The notes below the pieces were generated by a model. The model had not been told where the DNA came from. It searched no databases and saw only the letters and a program-made list of their open reading frames with translations. DNA of 64,000 bases from Acanthochlamys bracteata (taxonomy: Eukaryota > Streptophyta > Magnoliopsida > Pandanales > Velloziaceae): the NCBI GenBank assembly GCA_019914995.1, contig CM034127.1, positions 8,618,001 through 8,682,000 on the forward strand. Reading direction: 5' to 3'. Below, one piece after another: positions 10,905 through 22,152 of this stretch (position 1 is its first letter; each line of letters begins with the position of its first letter). The position numbers and the translations under genes are program-made.

Positions 10905-13900
10905 TTACTGCTCCAACTTCATGTCATCTTCCATCGACACGACTTTTTCTTCTTCAGTTGCAAGGGTTTTGCTACTATCATCTGGATCCTTTCGTATCTC
11001 CGTTTCGAACTCCTTGGCCGCCTGTAGAAGTCAGACAATCAAGAAACATTAATCTCAATCATTTCACTCATAAAGTAAAGGGTATAACAGAACATATGCT
11101 TTCACAAGTTAGAAAATACTGAAAGATGAATCCAAGCCAACGATTTATCTAATTTTAGAGGCAAACACCTAGTAAATCAGATATAGACTTGCTCAGTTTA
11201 TATGTTGTTACAAACCAATATGTCTATGTGTAATGTACGAAAAGAAATAAGCAGAGATAAAGAACAATGCACTGAAAAATCCCCAAGTTGATAATAAGCT
11301 AACGGGTCGGTCAAACATAGTAATCATTGGCGTAGCCACATGTGCTAATATCTATAGCTACTGCTACTTCTTATCTTTTTATTGCATAGTGACAAAGCCA
11401 GGCTCTGAAAAACGTTCAACCTGGAGACTATCAAGTCTCCCAACAACCATCGTCGTGTTTCTTTTCCTTGATCTCCTCTGAGGTTTTCCATGCAGATTCA
11501 TGGTATGCTTTCTCGCTGTTTCCTTGATCTTTTTTGCATAGAGTTCTCCAAGAGAAATCTATACTGATACACGAGTATCAACAATGTGCAAGCCAAAAAA
11601 ACATCTAGGTGAAAATAGGTTGAGATGTCAACATGATAGCTTCTTCATTCATGTGTATTCAGCAAGTAGACCTTTGACTAAAGACTAAAAGTGAAGACAA
11701 TATCAATTCACTGATAACTGAAATAAACTTTGACTAATAAGCTCATAAAGAACCCATGTTCCTCCATCATCATTACCCCAGATACTTCGATTCTATAATT
11801 GGTATAATAATGAAATCGAAACGTTTGGGATGCTTTTAGGAGGTGCTTATAGGCTTTACAAGCCAAGGAAAATCCTGCACAGTGTTTTAGAAAATTGGAA
11901 GACATTGGTGAGTTGTATACGTGTAAGTTCTTTTCTTTCCTAAGAAGCCTTAAAAAATTTCTGAAAAAGATGCTTATTTCAAAAAGCTATACTTTTTAAG
12001 CAATCCCAAACAAGGCCTTTCAGATTTTTGCAACAACTTGAGGATAGTCACTAATGAATTTACCCCTACTTCAATCATCACAAGTTCACTATTTCAGTCG
12101 GGAGACAAATTTTCTCCACTTTTTTTAGTCTAATTTTCTTTTGTAAAATCTCCCATGTTATTATAGAACTCTTTGCCTCAACAATGAGTTCGAATGTAGC
12201 TTCTTCCAATTGTATATGGGCAAGAGGGCCTTCTTGCCCTTCCTTCTCCATTATTTGAGTTTATTTTCTTAAAATGTATTAAGCTTGCTTCCTCTTTAGA
12301 TGTCTTTGCTTTATCATAACCCTGTTCAAACTGAGCTGCCATTCATCAAAAAGTCTACTAATCTCTTCATACGAATGCATCATTTGTTATAGTTGGCTTT
12401 GGTTAAGATTGAAACTTAGAGTTGGATCATGTTTATCAATGCCGGGTTAGGGGGGTTAGTAAGGAAACGTTGAGAAGCTAAGTCTCACACTAGGTGATGA
12501 AGTGAGTATTTATGCGTGAACCTTAGGAGGGGGATGTTGTTACTAAAAAACACTTGCCAAATAGAATGCAAAAGGATGTCAAACGTATGATTGCATTTAC
12601 GTAAGTTTGCTTCCAATAAACACTTCACTTTCACTTGTTCTAAAGGAGACCGTCAAAGAGCATTACAACATTCGAAGTACTAATAAAAGTCACATATTAA
12701 GATATTTATACATAAGTATTTTTCAAGATGCCACTTTGCATTTGCAAATGTGATGCTAAGATATATCTTCTACTTATGTCTTTTCCAAAATATCCTTAGA
12801 AAATATTTTTATGATCACCTTCCAGAGAGATCTTGAGAAAAATCTTTATTCCTAATGTCAACTTGATCCACTTCCTCTTAATAGTCTTAAATCGGACATC
12901 AACTAAGCTTCACTTCCAGCTAGTTCCCGTTTGCCAAAAAGTAATTGCCTCACGATTGTTTCTATAGCCAACTGAAAACAGACTAATAGAGATACTAGCC
13001 AAAAGACTCAAAAGACGGTATTAGGATTTGCATGTATGCTTAAATCATCAATTTGCAACTGATGGCAGCATTTCCACCTATATGATGACCTGTTCCTTTA
13101 CAATTGAATATCGGGGTGATATTCTGAAGAGAATGAATTGGGAAAGCACAACAATTCAACCTAAATATTTGCAAATGCAGCTGATTCTAAGGACTCGGAT
13201 ATTCCAAACTTCGCAACTGGGATCTCGTGAAGTGATACAGTGAATCTTTGTTTAAGTAATTCTGTAACTTCTCTATAACAGGATCAAGTTTAAACAACCA
13301 CTTTTTAAACTCAACCACAAATTGAATCACCCAACATCACTTAATAAACGAATAATTCATTTAGATGTTGAGCTCACTTTAATTGCTAGTCAATATATCA
13401 AAGCTGAGGAATGAGTTTCAGTTTTCTTTTTTTGCCGATCCCAAATAGAACCAACCAGTCAATCACCACTATAGAGTAATCCCACTCAGATTCTGAACTC
13501 CACCAAACTCTTAATGAGAACAACAGCTCATAAAACAAGAAATCCAATAAGCAACAACCAACGGCAATAGGAATGACTAAAAATTTCAAGATTAACAACA
13601 AAAACTAGGATTAGCAGATTGATTAAAACTATGGGGAAAAAACACAAGAAAACATTTTTATACCTGCTGGAAACTCTTGACAGTCTTAGCCAGCGATTTT
13701 CCAACTTCAGGAAGCTTCTTTGGTCCAAAAAGCAGCGTGGCAATTCCGGCAATCACAGCTAGCTCAGGAACACCAAGCCCAAACATACATGTAAACTCGT
13801 TTCTTCTTCTGTTTCTGATTGTGATTCTGCTGCTGTTGTTGCTTATGAGAGGAAGCGATCGAGAACTAGAATTGAAGAAGAGAGAATTTCGAGAAGATAA

Positions 13901-13975
13901 AGAAGAAGAAGAAGAAGTTGATGGGATTGCAGTAACTGCTGCTGCTGCTGAAGCTAACCTGCAAGCTGAATCCAT
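10905..13975 (-). CDS. TATA: Thylakoid Sec-independent translocase TatA (Tha4)
   Basis: Two exons on the minus strand, 13975-13664 and 11021-10905, joined by a 2,642-bp GT-AG intron (CAG|GTATAA ... CTACAG|GCGGCC), encode 142 aa. The protein is the TatA/Tha4 pore-type subunit of the thylakoid twin-arginine pathway, which moves folded proteins across the thylakoid membrane with cpTatC and Hcf106. Residues 1 to about 62 form a Ser/Arg-rich chloroplast transit peptide. Then come FGLGVPELAVIAGIATLLFG, the single membrane helix with the conserved Glu at residue 71, and the FGPKKLPEVGKSLAKTVKSF amphipathic helix. Exon 2 gives AAKEFETEIRKDP and a charged tail. The length fits the family. The start was chosen at MDSACRLAS because a transit peptide follows directly. 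The frame stays open upstream to another ATG at 14191, an alternative start that would add about 72 residues. Confidence 0.95.
11022..13663 (-). other. TatA intron 1
   Basis: No further TatA exon is needed, since both exons join in phase 0. The intron is AT-rich, and I found no transposase or other domain in it. The frames at 11708-11905, 13028-13243 and 13398-13601 have no family resemblance and are taken as chance. Confidence 0.7.
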
Positions 13976-14191
13976 CCACTCTCCCTTTTTCTTCGATCTA
14001 TAACAGAAATCAACAACAACTGGTCTACTTCTTCTGTTTCCTTCAAAAATCTGGTGATCTCTTTCGATCGGTTTGGGTTTTATAGAGTTGATAATAAAAG
14101 GTTTCAGAAGAACTGCGCTGAGGTCGGTTGAGGAGAAGGTCAACGGGACTCTGCTGCTTGTTCGATTCAGGAAATGGAAGTCGTGTAACAC

Positions 14192-15212
14192 GTTTTCCTA
14201 CCGTGACGCGCACCCGTTATGTCGTGCTACGTAATGATCTTCTTAAAAAAATGTGACTACGCAATGTTCTCGTGAAAGGGTTACTACATCGCCTCACACT
14301 CTCATCTCGCTGCTCACGCTACAACATATGGGTAAGATTTAAAATGAGATGAAACAGTAAATTGGTAAAAACCTTTCCATGCAAATATAGACAATCACTT
14401 ATTTACGGTTTTCTATCTTTTGCGTCTTCTTAAATAAATAATTTTTTAAATAAAAATTAGAATTATAAGCGAGTAATCTCTATATATAGTTGGTAGATTT
14501 AGATTGAACTATTTGGATCAATTCAAAAATCATTAATCTAGTATTTAAATGGTCTGAATTTACAAATTAATTACAGTTAATTTGAATATTTTTTTTTATT
14601 GATCGGTCGATTTGATCGTTTAGGTGAGCAGGATTGAGTTTATGAAAAAAAATTAATCTCAAATGTTCTTCTTTTTTCTCTGTTGCCGGACTTATGCATT
14701 GCTGCTCATCTTTCTTCTTTTGCTAGAATTCTTTCTTCTTTTTTTTGCGGAGATGTGAAAGGAAGCAAGTAAGTAAACAAAGAGGTGGGATATAATCGAA
14801 GATGAGCATGGAGAGGAGATGGAGATCAGAGAGAAAATTATGGTAGTGGTAATTTATAGGTTAAGCCGATTGGTGTTTTCATCTTGATAAAATTTGATTA
14901 ATTTTCAAATTATATATAGGCACGCAATCGTTGAAGAGCTGGTCGGATTTGGAGTCTTGGTTCACGCATGTTCCAAGGAAGAAAAAGAGTTGAATGTGTC
15001 TATAGAAATGAATGGCGAAGAATTTCGATGTCATAGGCTTTGTGATGTGATTTCAAAGCTTATATAGAAAGACCGATCAACCAAGTCTCTTTAATGTTCA
15101 TCAGAAAGCTAGAAATGTGTTTGAAAGCAAAGTAGTACTATGATTTCGTGTGTTGAATGAATTATTTAGATTAATAATGCTGGGATGGGTTAAAAGTTGG
15201 TTGAATATTATA
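14192..15212. other. Intergenic region upstream of TatA
   Basis: This holds the presumed bidirectional upstream region of TatA (13976-14191 is the likely leader). No gene is recognised; several short repeats and AT-rich stretches are present. Confidence 0.5.
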
Positions 15213-15750
15213 TCCAAAAAGATAGCTTAGTGAAGATGACGACGAACTTCGAATCAGCATTTCATATCAGGAAGTTTGCTTACCCTACTTTTGGCCTGCT
15301 ATTGCGCCGGCTATGTTGATCAGCCGGCTCAAACTGCAATCTATTGATCCACACAAATTTAGTCAGCTTTATTTTAGGACAAATAGTCTATTTCATTTAA
15401 AGAACAGTTATCCGTTATATTTTAGGACAAATAATTTATTTCAGTGCAAATAGTTTGCTTCATTCAATTCATTATTGGGCACGTACCTCGCATCAATTCA
15501 ATTTAAAAAAAAAAGAGGCTCCGTTAGAGACAGACGTTAAAAAAAGATTTAACCTCACATTGCTTATCAATGATTCTGATATAATATTTTAAAATTTTGG
15601 GTTCACACTTTTCATAAACAATTGGTTTTGAAAAGAATCCTAAATTCGTCACAGTATCAAAAAAGATAGCTTAGTAATCATGGCGACGAACTTCGAATCA
15701 ATTTTTCATATTATGAAGCTTACTTACGCTACTACAGGCCTACTATTGAT
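15213..15750 (+). repeat. Pair of diverged direct repeats (about 92 bp each)
   Basis: Bases 15213-15304 and 15656-15750 share AAAAAGATAGCTTAGT, GACGAACTTCGAATCA, TTTCATAT and GGCCT(A/G)CTATTG at about 80% identity. Each contains an ATG that opens M(T/A)TNFES-FHI, so a short coding-like segment may have been duplicated. The first copy stops after 27 codons; the second runs 66 codons into AT-rich DNA. No family is recognised. A smaller repeat, ATTTTAGGACAAATA followed by TATTTCA, occurs at about 15370 and 15418. Confidence 0.55.
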
Positions 15751-16220
15751 CTGCCGTGATCTAGAAAAATTTCAGGTTGACGTTCCGTCCTTAAGATACC
15801 TTAATATTAACTTGAATTTCTATATTGTAAAAATATATATTACATCAACAATTTCGTATAAAATAATAAAATTTGTATAGTTTCATGAATCCTACCAACC
15901 TACTGATTATGGAATTTGTGTGATCATGATGTTGTTTAAATTTGTACAACCTTAATAATTAAAACAAATTTATTTTGTCTTAATATCATTTAAATATAAT
16001 GTCAAGTCTTTTTTAATCACGCAAATGTCGACAGAAACTATAGAGAAAGCACGTTCTAACGATCCTATTGATCCTAAAAATAAATTTCTCATATTGTCCA
16101 GCATCCTCTATTAACCAAGAAGCATTAGTATTTCTAATCTTCATGTAATCTGCTTAAACAAGGCCTTCCGCGAGACTGCAGTATGTAACTCGGATGCCCA
16201 GTTTGACCTTATCATCATTA

Positions 16221-16398
16221 AGAATGTGTTTATTTTAAAATAAATTAAAAAAATTAAATTAAAAAATAATTTATAGATTAATTTTGTATTAATAGTAAGT
16301 TTAAAATTGAATTAAAAAATTTTTTTGATAGAAAAATTTATTTTAAATTTTTATTTGTTTTATATTAAAAGTAAATTTAAAATAAATAAAATTCAGGT
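16221..16398. repeat. AT-rich repeat family B, copy 2
   Basis: Opens AATGTGTTTATTTTAAAATA like the copy at 737 and closes TTTAAAATAAATAAAATTCA. The family B block ends just before the hAT-type MITE at 16408, so one element may have inserted next to the other. Confidence 0.4.
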
Positions 16399-16407
16399 GG
16401 TGGTAGG

Positions 16408-17260
16408 TAGGGGTGGCAATATGGGTTGGTGGGTCAGTTTCGGATCGACTCATTTAATAATCGGGTCAAATTCGTTCAATTCTAACCCAACTCATGAATT
16501 TATACGGGTCAAAATTGTCAACCCTAATCTAATCTACTAATAATCGGATCAAATTCGGGTCGACCCATTTAATAATTAAAATTATTAATTTTATATTTTT
16601 AAGCTTCAGTGAAATTATAAGATCAGTTCGAATGAAAGTGCACAATATTTTTACTAATGAGATATAATTATGTCCGACAAAATATACATTCCTTAATATC
16701 TTCATCGGTCCTTACAATATAAAAATATATATATATTTTTATTTTTTAGAAATATATGATAACAGCTAAAATTTATGATTATAAATACATATTAATAATT
16801 TTGATAAAAATTTTGATAAATATATCTATCTAACAAAATTTTCATAAAAATCTTTATACGAAATCTAAATTCGTCATTAAAAATACATACATAGTAATAC
16901 TTTCGATAATATTATAATTTTAATCTTACACTATTTTACTAAAATATAAAAATAAAGAATTAATTATAAATATAATATAATTTAATAGTTTGTAAATAAC
17001 TATTATCGATTATTTTTATTGTCAATATTTTATTATACGGTAAGAAAAAATCAAAAATTGTTCCGTCAAAAGGTGACATTTCGGGTTAGTAGATCAATTT
17101 CGGATTAATCCGAGTCGACCCATTTAATAATCGGATTAAATTTATTCAATCCTAATCTAACCCATATATTTATACGGGTCAAAATTTTCAACCTTAATCC
17201 TGATTAAACAGGTCGGTTTCGGATTGAATTTTCGGATCGGATTATATATTTCCACCTCTA
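16408..17260. mobile_element. hAT-type MITE, TAGGGGTGGCAA family, copy 1
   Basis: Terminal inverted repeats TAGGGGTGGCAATATGGGTT (left) and TTTCCACCTCTA (right) are flanked by GTGGTAGG (16400-16407) and GCGGTAGG (17261-17268), an 8-bp target duplication with one mismatch. Eight-base duplications and T(A)GGG-type ends are typical of the hAT superfamily. At 853 bp it is longer than the two sister copies, with extra AT-rich interior. Subterminal GGGTCGACCC-like palindromes occur on both sides. There is no coding capacity. Confidence 0.85.
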
Positions 17261-17562
17261 GCGGTAGGTAAACGACGCCTAATATCTCAAGAATTTGGAA
17301 GTTTGTTGCGTTGCTTATGGGGTACTTTTTTACTTTTTCATTTCATTTCATATTTGCTATCAATCTTTCTATAATATTTTCAAAAATATAAAATAATTTT
17401 TATTTTAAGATTTTATTATTAATTACTTTTTTATTTTTTAAATAAAAAGTTTATTTTCTAAAATTAAAAAAACATTTTTTATTTTAAAAAAATTATTTTA
17501 TAAGCACTATAATAATTAACCAAAGTTGTCATATATATGTTCCAATTACAACATGTAAAATC

Positions 17563-18120
17563 TAGGGGTGGCAAAAATCGACCCAACCCGAAAACCCGAC
17601 CCGAAAAGGTTGGATTCGGGTCAAGTCTTAGACGGATTTGGGTCGATTTCGGGTCGACGCGAAAATGACCCGAAAATTTAAATGGGTTCGGGTTGGGTTC
17701 GGATCGACCCGAAAATGATCCGTTTAACTATTTATATAGTATATATTATTTAAAAATTAGAAAAAAAATAGCAAAAAATTTGAATTTAATTTGTATATAT
17801 ATATTTTTAATTTATCTTAATTTTAACTAATTTTTATTTAATTTATAAATTTGTCAAAATTAATATTTTTCTTTTTAAATACATCATAATTAGTAATTTT
17901 GTTATATATATTATTAAAAATTAATATTTATAATTTTTATTTAATAATTTAATTATTAAATGGGTCGATCCGAGTTTGACCTGATTATAAATAGGTTGGG
18001 TTAGGGTTGACAATTTTGACCCATATAAATAAACGGGTTGGGTTAGGGTTGAATATTTTTTACCCGATTATTATATGGGTCGACCCGGAATCGATCCAGG
18101 AACCCATATTGCCACCCCTA
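17563..18120. mobile_element. hAT-type MITE, TAGGGGTGGCAA family, copy 2
   Basis: This 558-bp element starts TAGGGGTGGCAAAAATCGAC and ends ATATTGCCACCCCTA. It is flanked by a perfect 8-bp target duplication GTAAAATC at 17555-17562 and 18121-18128. The outer parts carry many CCCGACCCGAAA / GGGTCGACCCG motifs, the likely subterminal transposase-binding repeats, around an AT-rich core. It is non-coding and must have been mobilised in trans. Confidence 0.93.
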
Positions 18121-18437
18121 GTAAAATCCAAAAGCGAGCTTCCAATATCTCTCGATTATTCCAAGTAATAGAGTTATGGATACTACTTTAATTTTTTCCG
18201 GCAAATATGTTTATTTCTTCCGGCAAAAATTTGTAGTATTTCTAGTACTATTTTTTATTTTCTAAAAATATTCATATTTTTTTAAATGATTATTTACAAT
18301 TTTTAATATTTTTAATTTAAAAGTGTAGATTAATTCTCGTATAACTATATATATAATTTTAGTTATTTTTAAAACACAAAATCAAATTACTTATTCAAAA
18401 ATTTTCAAAATAGTTTTATTTACAAAAATCTTAGTAG

Positions 18438-18655
18438 AGACGTTTGGTAGTGCTTATAAAATGAAATTTTTCTGAAACGAAAAATATTTTTATTCATTTT
18501 TAGAAACAAAATTTATTTTTTTTACTTTTAACAAAATAATAAAAATATGTAATAATACATTTTTTAAATTTTTAAATAAATTTTCTAAATAATTATAAAA
18601 TATATATTAAAAAATATAAAATAAAAAAATTTGAAAAGAAGTGTTTGAAAAATGT
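18438..18655. repeat. AT-rich family A MITE-like element
   Basis: Begins GTTTGGTAGTGCTTATAAAA and ends TTGAAAAGAAGTGTTTGAAA, with the family A interior order of AATAATAAAAATATGTAATA, TTTTTAAATAAATTTTCTAA and TATATTAAAAAATATAAAAT. It lies about 180 bp upstream of the PPR start codon, so it may sit in or next to that promoter. Confidence 0.5.
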
Positions 18656-18836
18656 AATCCCAACGCTGGGAGGATTGTTTCTCCTTTCCCCTCCGTTCCG
18701 TTTACATACTTCTCGTCCAAACACAGCGTAAAAGGAAAGTGATCAATTTTAAATATATGATATCACAGTTACATAAAATTATATAATTAGAGACGCAACA
18801 GAGCAGAGGACTCCTCTCTCTACGATTGATCTTTGA

Positions 18837-21062
18837 ATGCTCTGCTCCAAGCTTTTTCAATGGCCGACCCCATCATCTCTGAAACATACCATACAACTTC
18901 ACGCCCAAATGATTATAACTGGAGCTATTCTCTCCACTACTGCAGCTGCCCTTCTTCTCAAATGCGCTTCAAACTCTTCAACCGGAGGCAGCTTGGATTA
19001 TGCTCTCCACCTGTTCGACGAAATGCGGCAGCCACATTCCACCTTTCTTTATAACACTCTCATGCAAGCTTGCGGCATCAAAACCCAAAACCCAAGAGAT
19101 TCAATCTGGTTGTTTACCAGAATGCGGACACAAGGAGTTAACTTGGATGCTTATACTTTCAAATTCTTCTTCAAGTCATGCGTGCTCTCCTCATCGGCTG
19201 TTGAAGGAGTTTCAGGCCACGGCTTGTTTGTAAAACATTTTGCAGAAAATTATCATCTTGTTGGTGGTACTTTGATTCAGATGTACGTTGAATTGGGCTG
19301 CATGAGTGCTTCGAGACGGGTGTTTGATTCGGTTGATATGAAAAATGTATTTTTGCAAACAACAATGATAAATGGACTCATGAAGCTAGGTTGCTTGAGT
19401 GAGGCAAGAAGATTGTTCGATGAGACTGACAATAGGAATGTGGTTACATGGACCAGTATGATCACTGGTTACTCTCAGTATGCACATCCTCTGGAGGCTG
19501 TAGAGTTTTTTAAGAGGATGGTTTCAGCTGGTATTGTTCCGGATTCCATTGCTATGGTTTCCGTTCTTTCAGCTTGTGCTCAGCTGAAGGATTTGGAGCT
19601 CGGAAAGTCGGTTCTTCAGTATGTTGATAGCGGTAGCATGCAAGCTAATAATAATTTTGTTGTTGCTTTAATTGATATGTATGCAAAATGTGGAGACATT
19701 GCCTCTGCCCGCCAATCTTTCGATTCAATGGGACAGAAGATATCTCAGGCATGGAATGCCATGATAGATGGTTATTGCAAGATAAGTGACGTAGACAAGG
19801 CTCGTTCATTATTTGATCATATGGATGCTCCTGATCTCTATGCATTCAACTCTATGATCATGGGCTATGTGCAGAGCAGCATGCTGAGGCAAGCACTGGA
19901 AATATTTGCTAAGCTAAGGGCTTCACAGCTTTTTCCAGATAAGTATACCATTGTAGCCTTGCTCACAGCCTGCGCTAGCCTAGGCGTGCTAGATCAGGGT
20001 AAGGCCTTGCATGCTTATATTGAGGTAAGTTCAGTTGAACATGATATTTTTATTGGCACGGCATTAGTGGACATGTATGCAAAATGTGGGAGAATGGACC
20101 AGGCAATGTTGGTCTTTGGTAACATGCTTAAAAGGGACATCCTTGCATGGACTGCAGTTATCGCAGGCTTTGCTATGAATGGAAATGGTAAAGTAGCACT
20201 GGAGCATTTTGCTTCAATGAAGAAAGACGGAATAAATCCCAATGCAGTGACGTACATAGGTGTACTGAATGCATGTAGTCACTCGGGATTGATTGAGGAA
20301 GGCAAACTACACTTTGAAGAAATGAGGAGTTTATACAATATCGAACCAGATGTCGAGCATTATGGTTGCATGGTAGATCTGCTTGGTCGGGGTGGGAAGT
20401 TGAACGAGGCGTTGGAGCTTATTCAGAGCATGCCAATGGAACCTAATGCCATCATTTGGCAATCACTATTGAGGTCTTGCAGAGTATTTAAGGATGTTGA
20501 TATAGCTGAGAAGGCAGCAAAGAATGTTCTTGCTTTGGAGCCAAATGAGGATGCTGTTTATGTACAGTTAGGTAATGTTTATGTGGATTTAGGAAGAAGG
20601 TTTGATGCATCCAAAATTAGGGATTTGATGGATAAGAGAAGAGTAAAGAAAGTGGCTGGTTATAGCTCTATTACAATAGGAGGGCATGTGCACAAATTCA
20701 TTGCTGGTGACCAGTCACATCCAGATATTAATGAGATCCAAAATATGATGGCTGATATGTTGCAAAAGCTGAAGTTGGCAGGATATCACCCACTGACATC
20801 TCAGGTAATGTTGGATGTAAATGAGGAGGATAAGGAACAAGCTGTGTTTGCTCATAGTGAGAAGATGGCCATTGCTTATGGAATCATGAAATTGGGAGCT
20901 AATCTAACAATTCGTGTCATCAAGAACCTGCGGGTTTGTGAGGACTGCCACATGGCCATTAAGCTGATTTCCAAGATTTGGAGTCGCAACATCATAGTGA
21001 GAGATCGTAGTCGATTCCACCATTTTCAAGATGGACTGTGCTCTTGCAATGACTTTTGGTGA
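18837..21062 (+). CDS. PLS-class pentatricopeptide repeat protein with E and DYW domains
   Basis: A single uninterrupted 741-aa frame, as usual for intronless plant PPR genes. These proteins bind organelle RNA one base per repeat, and DYW members carry the cytidine deaminase for C-to-U RNA editing. Repeats run from about residue 70 to 560, with recurring signatures such as NVVTWTSMITGYSQYAHPLEA, ALIDMYAKCGDIASARQSFD, AWTAVIAGFAMNGNGKVALE and EHYGCMVDLLGRGGKLNEAL. The E/E+ region follows (AIIWQSLLRSCRVFKDVDIA; GYSSITIGGHVHKFIAGDQS). The DYW domain has the deaminase HSE at 673-675, CEDCH with Cys701 and Cys704, and CSC (735-737) near the C-terminus. The final tripeptide is DFW rather than DYW. 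The N-terminus has no strong acidic residues and could target mitochondria or chloroplast. The RNA target is unknown. Confidence 0.95.
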   Translation: MLCSKLFQWPTPSSLKHTIQLHAQMIITGAILSTTAAALLLKCASNSSTGGSLDYALHLFDEMRQPHSTFLYNTLMQACGIKTQNPRDSIWLFTRMRTQGVNLDAYTFKFFFKSCVLSSSAVEGVSGHGLFVKHFAENYHLVGGTLIQMYVELGCMSASRRVFDSVDMKNVFLQTTMINGLMKLGCLSEARRLFDETDNRNVVTWTSMITGYSQYAHPLEAVEFFKRMVSAGIVPDSIAMVSVLSACAQLKDLELGKSVLQYVDSGSMQANNNFVVALIDMYAKCGDIASARQSFDSMGQKISQAWNAMIDGYCKISDVDKARSLFDHMDAPDLYAFNSMIMGYVQSSMLRQALEIFAKLRASQLFPDKYTIVALLTACASLGVLDQGKALHAYIEVSSVEHDIFIGTALVDMYAKCGRMDQAMLVFGNMLKRDILAWTAVIAGFAMNGNGKVALEHFASMKKDGINPNAVTYIGVLNACSHSGLIEEGKLHFEEMRSLYNIEPDVEHYGCMVDLLGRGGKLNEALELIQSMPMEPNAIIWQSLLRSCRVFKDVDIAEKAAKNVLALEPNEDAVYVQLGNVYVDLGRRFDASKIRDLMDKRRVKKVAGYSSITIGGHVHKFIAGDQSHPDINEIQNMMADMLQKLKLAGYHPLTSQVMLDVNEEDKEQAVFAHSEKMAIAYGIMKLGANLTIRVIKNLRVCEDCHMAIKLISKIWSRNIIVRDRSRFHHFQDGLCSCNDFW

Positions 21063-21609
21063 ATGGTTGTATGGTAATCAGACATCTCAATGGAAGCATT
21101 TCTTCAATCTACTGTTGACCCAAGGAAGCTTCTGTAGAAAAGATGTCTTGCAAATAGATTCATCCACTCTTGAAGAGTTTGCTTCCCTAGCCAAGTATCT
21201 TCAACAATTCACCAATGTCTCCAACATTGACAAGAGATGTTAAGGTCTGACAATGGTATGCCCCTTTCTGTAGATGTACATTATCATTCAACTAGTTATA
21301 CTAGAATCCTGTATTATTGGCTTTGACTTTTGTTTTTCCCCTTGACGATGCAATTGATGAAGCCAATTTTTGCTCATGACCTGTTTATTTGCCATTTTGA
21401 TGAGTGTTTACCAATATTCTAACATTACAATTACTGGGTTTAGGTCGGAAATGAGCCTGCAAATCTTGTGCCTAAACTATGTGGAAAGTTTATTGCTCGC
21501 TGTTTGCTGGCTTTTATAGTCCGTTGATCTTATTTTATTTGTTTCTTTTGTTTATTTTGTCTTTTTCTTTTTTGTTTTTTATTCTTACTGATTCGACTCC
21601 AAATTTCTT

Positions 21610-21719
21610 CCTAACTAGAGCAAGCTGTTAGTGACCCATATCCTCCATTAATGTGGAACTTTTACCTAATTAAATGTGGAACTTTTACCTAACTAGAGCA
21701 AGCTGTTATTGACCCATAT
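21610..21719 (+). repeat. Interlocked direct repeats
   Basis: CCTAACTAGAGCAAGCTGTT with GTGACCCATAT at 21610-21641 recurs at 21688-21719 with one change. Between them AATGTGGAACTTTTACCTAA occurs twice in tandem. Local duplication downstream of the PPR gene. Confidence 0.8.
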
Positions 21720-22122
21720 TTCAATGAGAGGCAAAATTCTGCCAACTTCCAATATCACCCTTTCCTAAGAATTTCGTTGGAGAGTTTCCCATTTTTATAG
21801 TCTGCATAAATACCTCAAGGCAGTGCTGCTGTCTTAGAAACTATGGAAGAATAACTCCTATACTTACAATATATTCTAATATTAATAAACTTGGACAAGA
21901 TTGCTTCGGCATTTGCTATATGTATCCGATGGTTCATTATCAGTTATCTATCCCCGCAAACTCTCGCCGCCACCCATTATCAGTTATCTGTCCCCGCAAC
22001 CCCCAATTGACCTTGCCTATAGAATTAGATAGAAATAGTGAGTGTTCGGTTGTCGATAGACGCAGCGGAAATATAAAACACATGTAAAGATCTTATGTAA
22101 GCAATACGAGAATTGAGCAAGA

Positions 22123-22152
22123 GCAAGACAAAGACAAAGACAAAGACAAAAA
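22123..22152 (+). repeat. (CAAAGA)n short tandem repeat
   Basis: Four near-perfect hexamer units of GACAAA followed by an A run. The 98-codon frame beginning SKSKTKTKTKTK at 22113 is the translation of this repeat and not a gene. Confidence 0.75.

Noticed and set aside
13677..14003. 108-codon plus-strand frame with acidic run
   Set aside because: Antisense shadow of the TatA first exon and its Ser-rich transit peptide.
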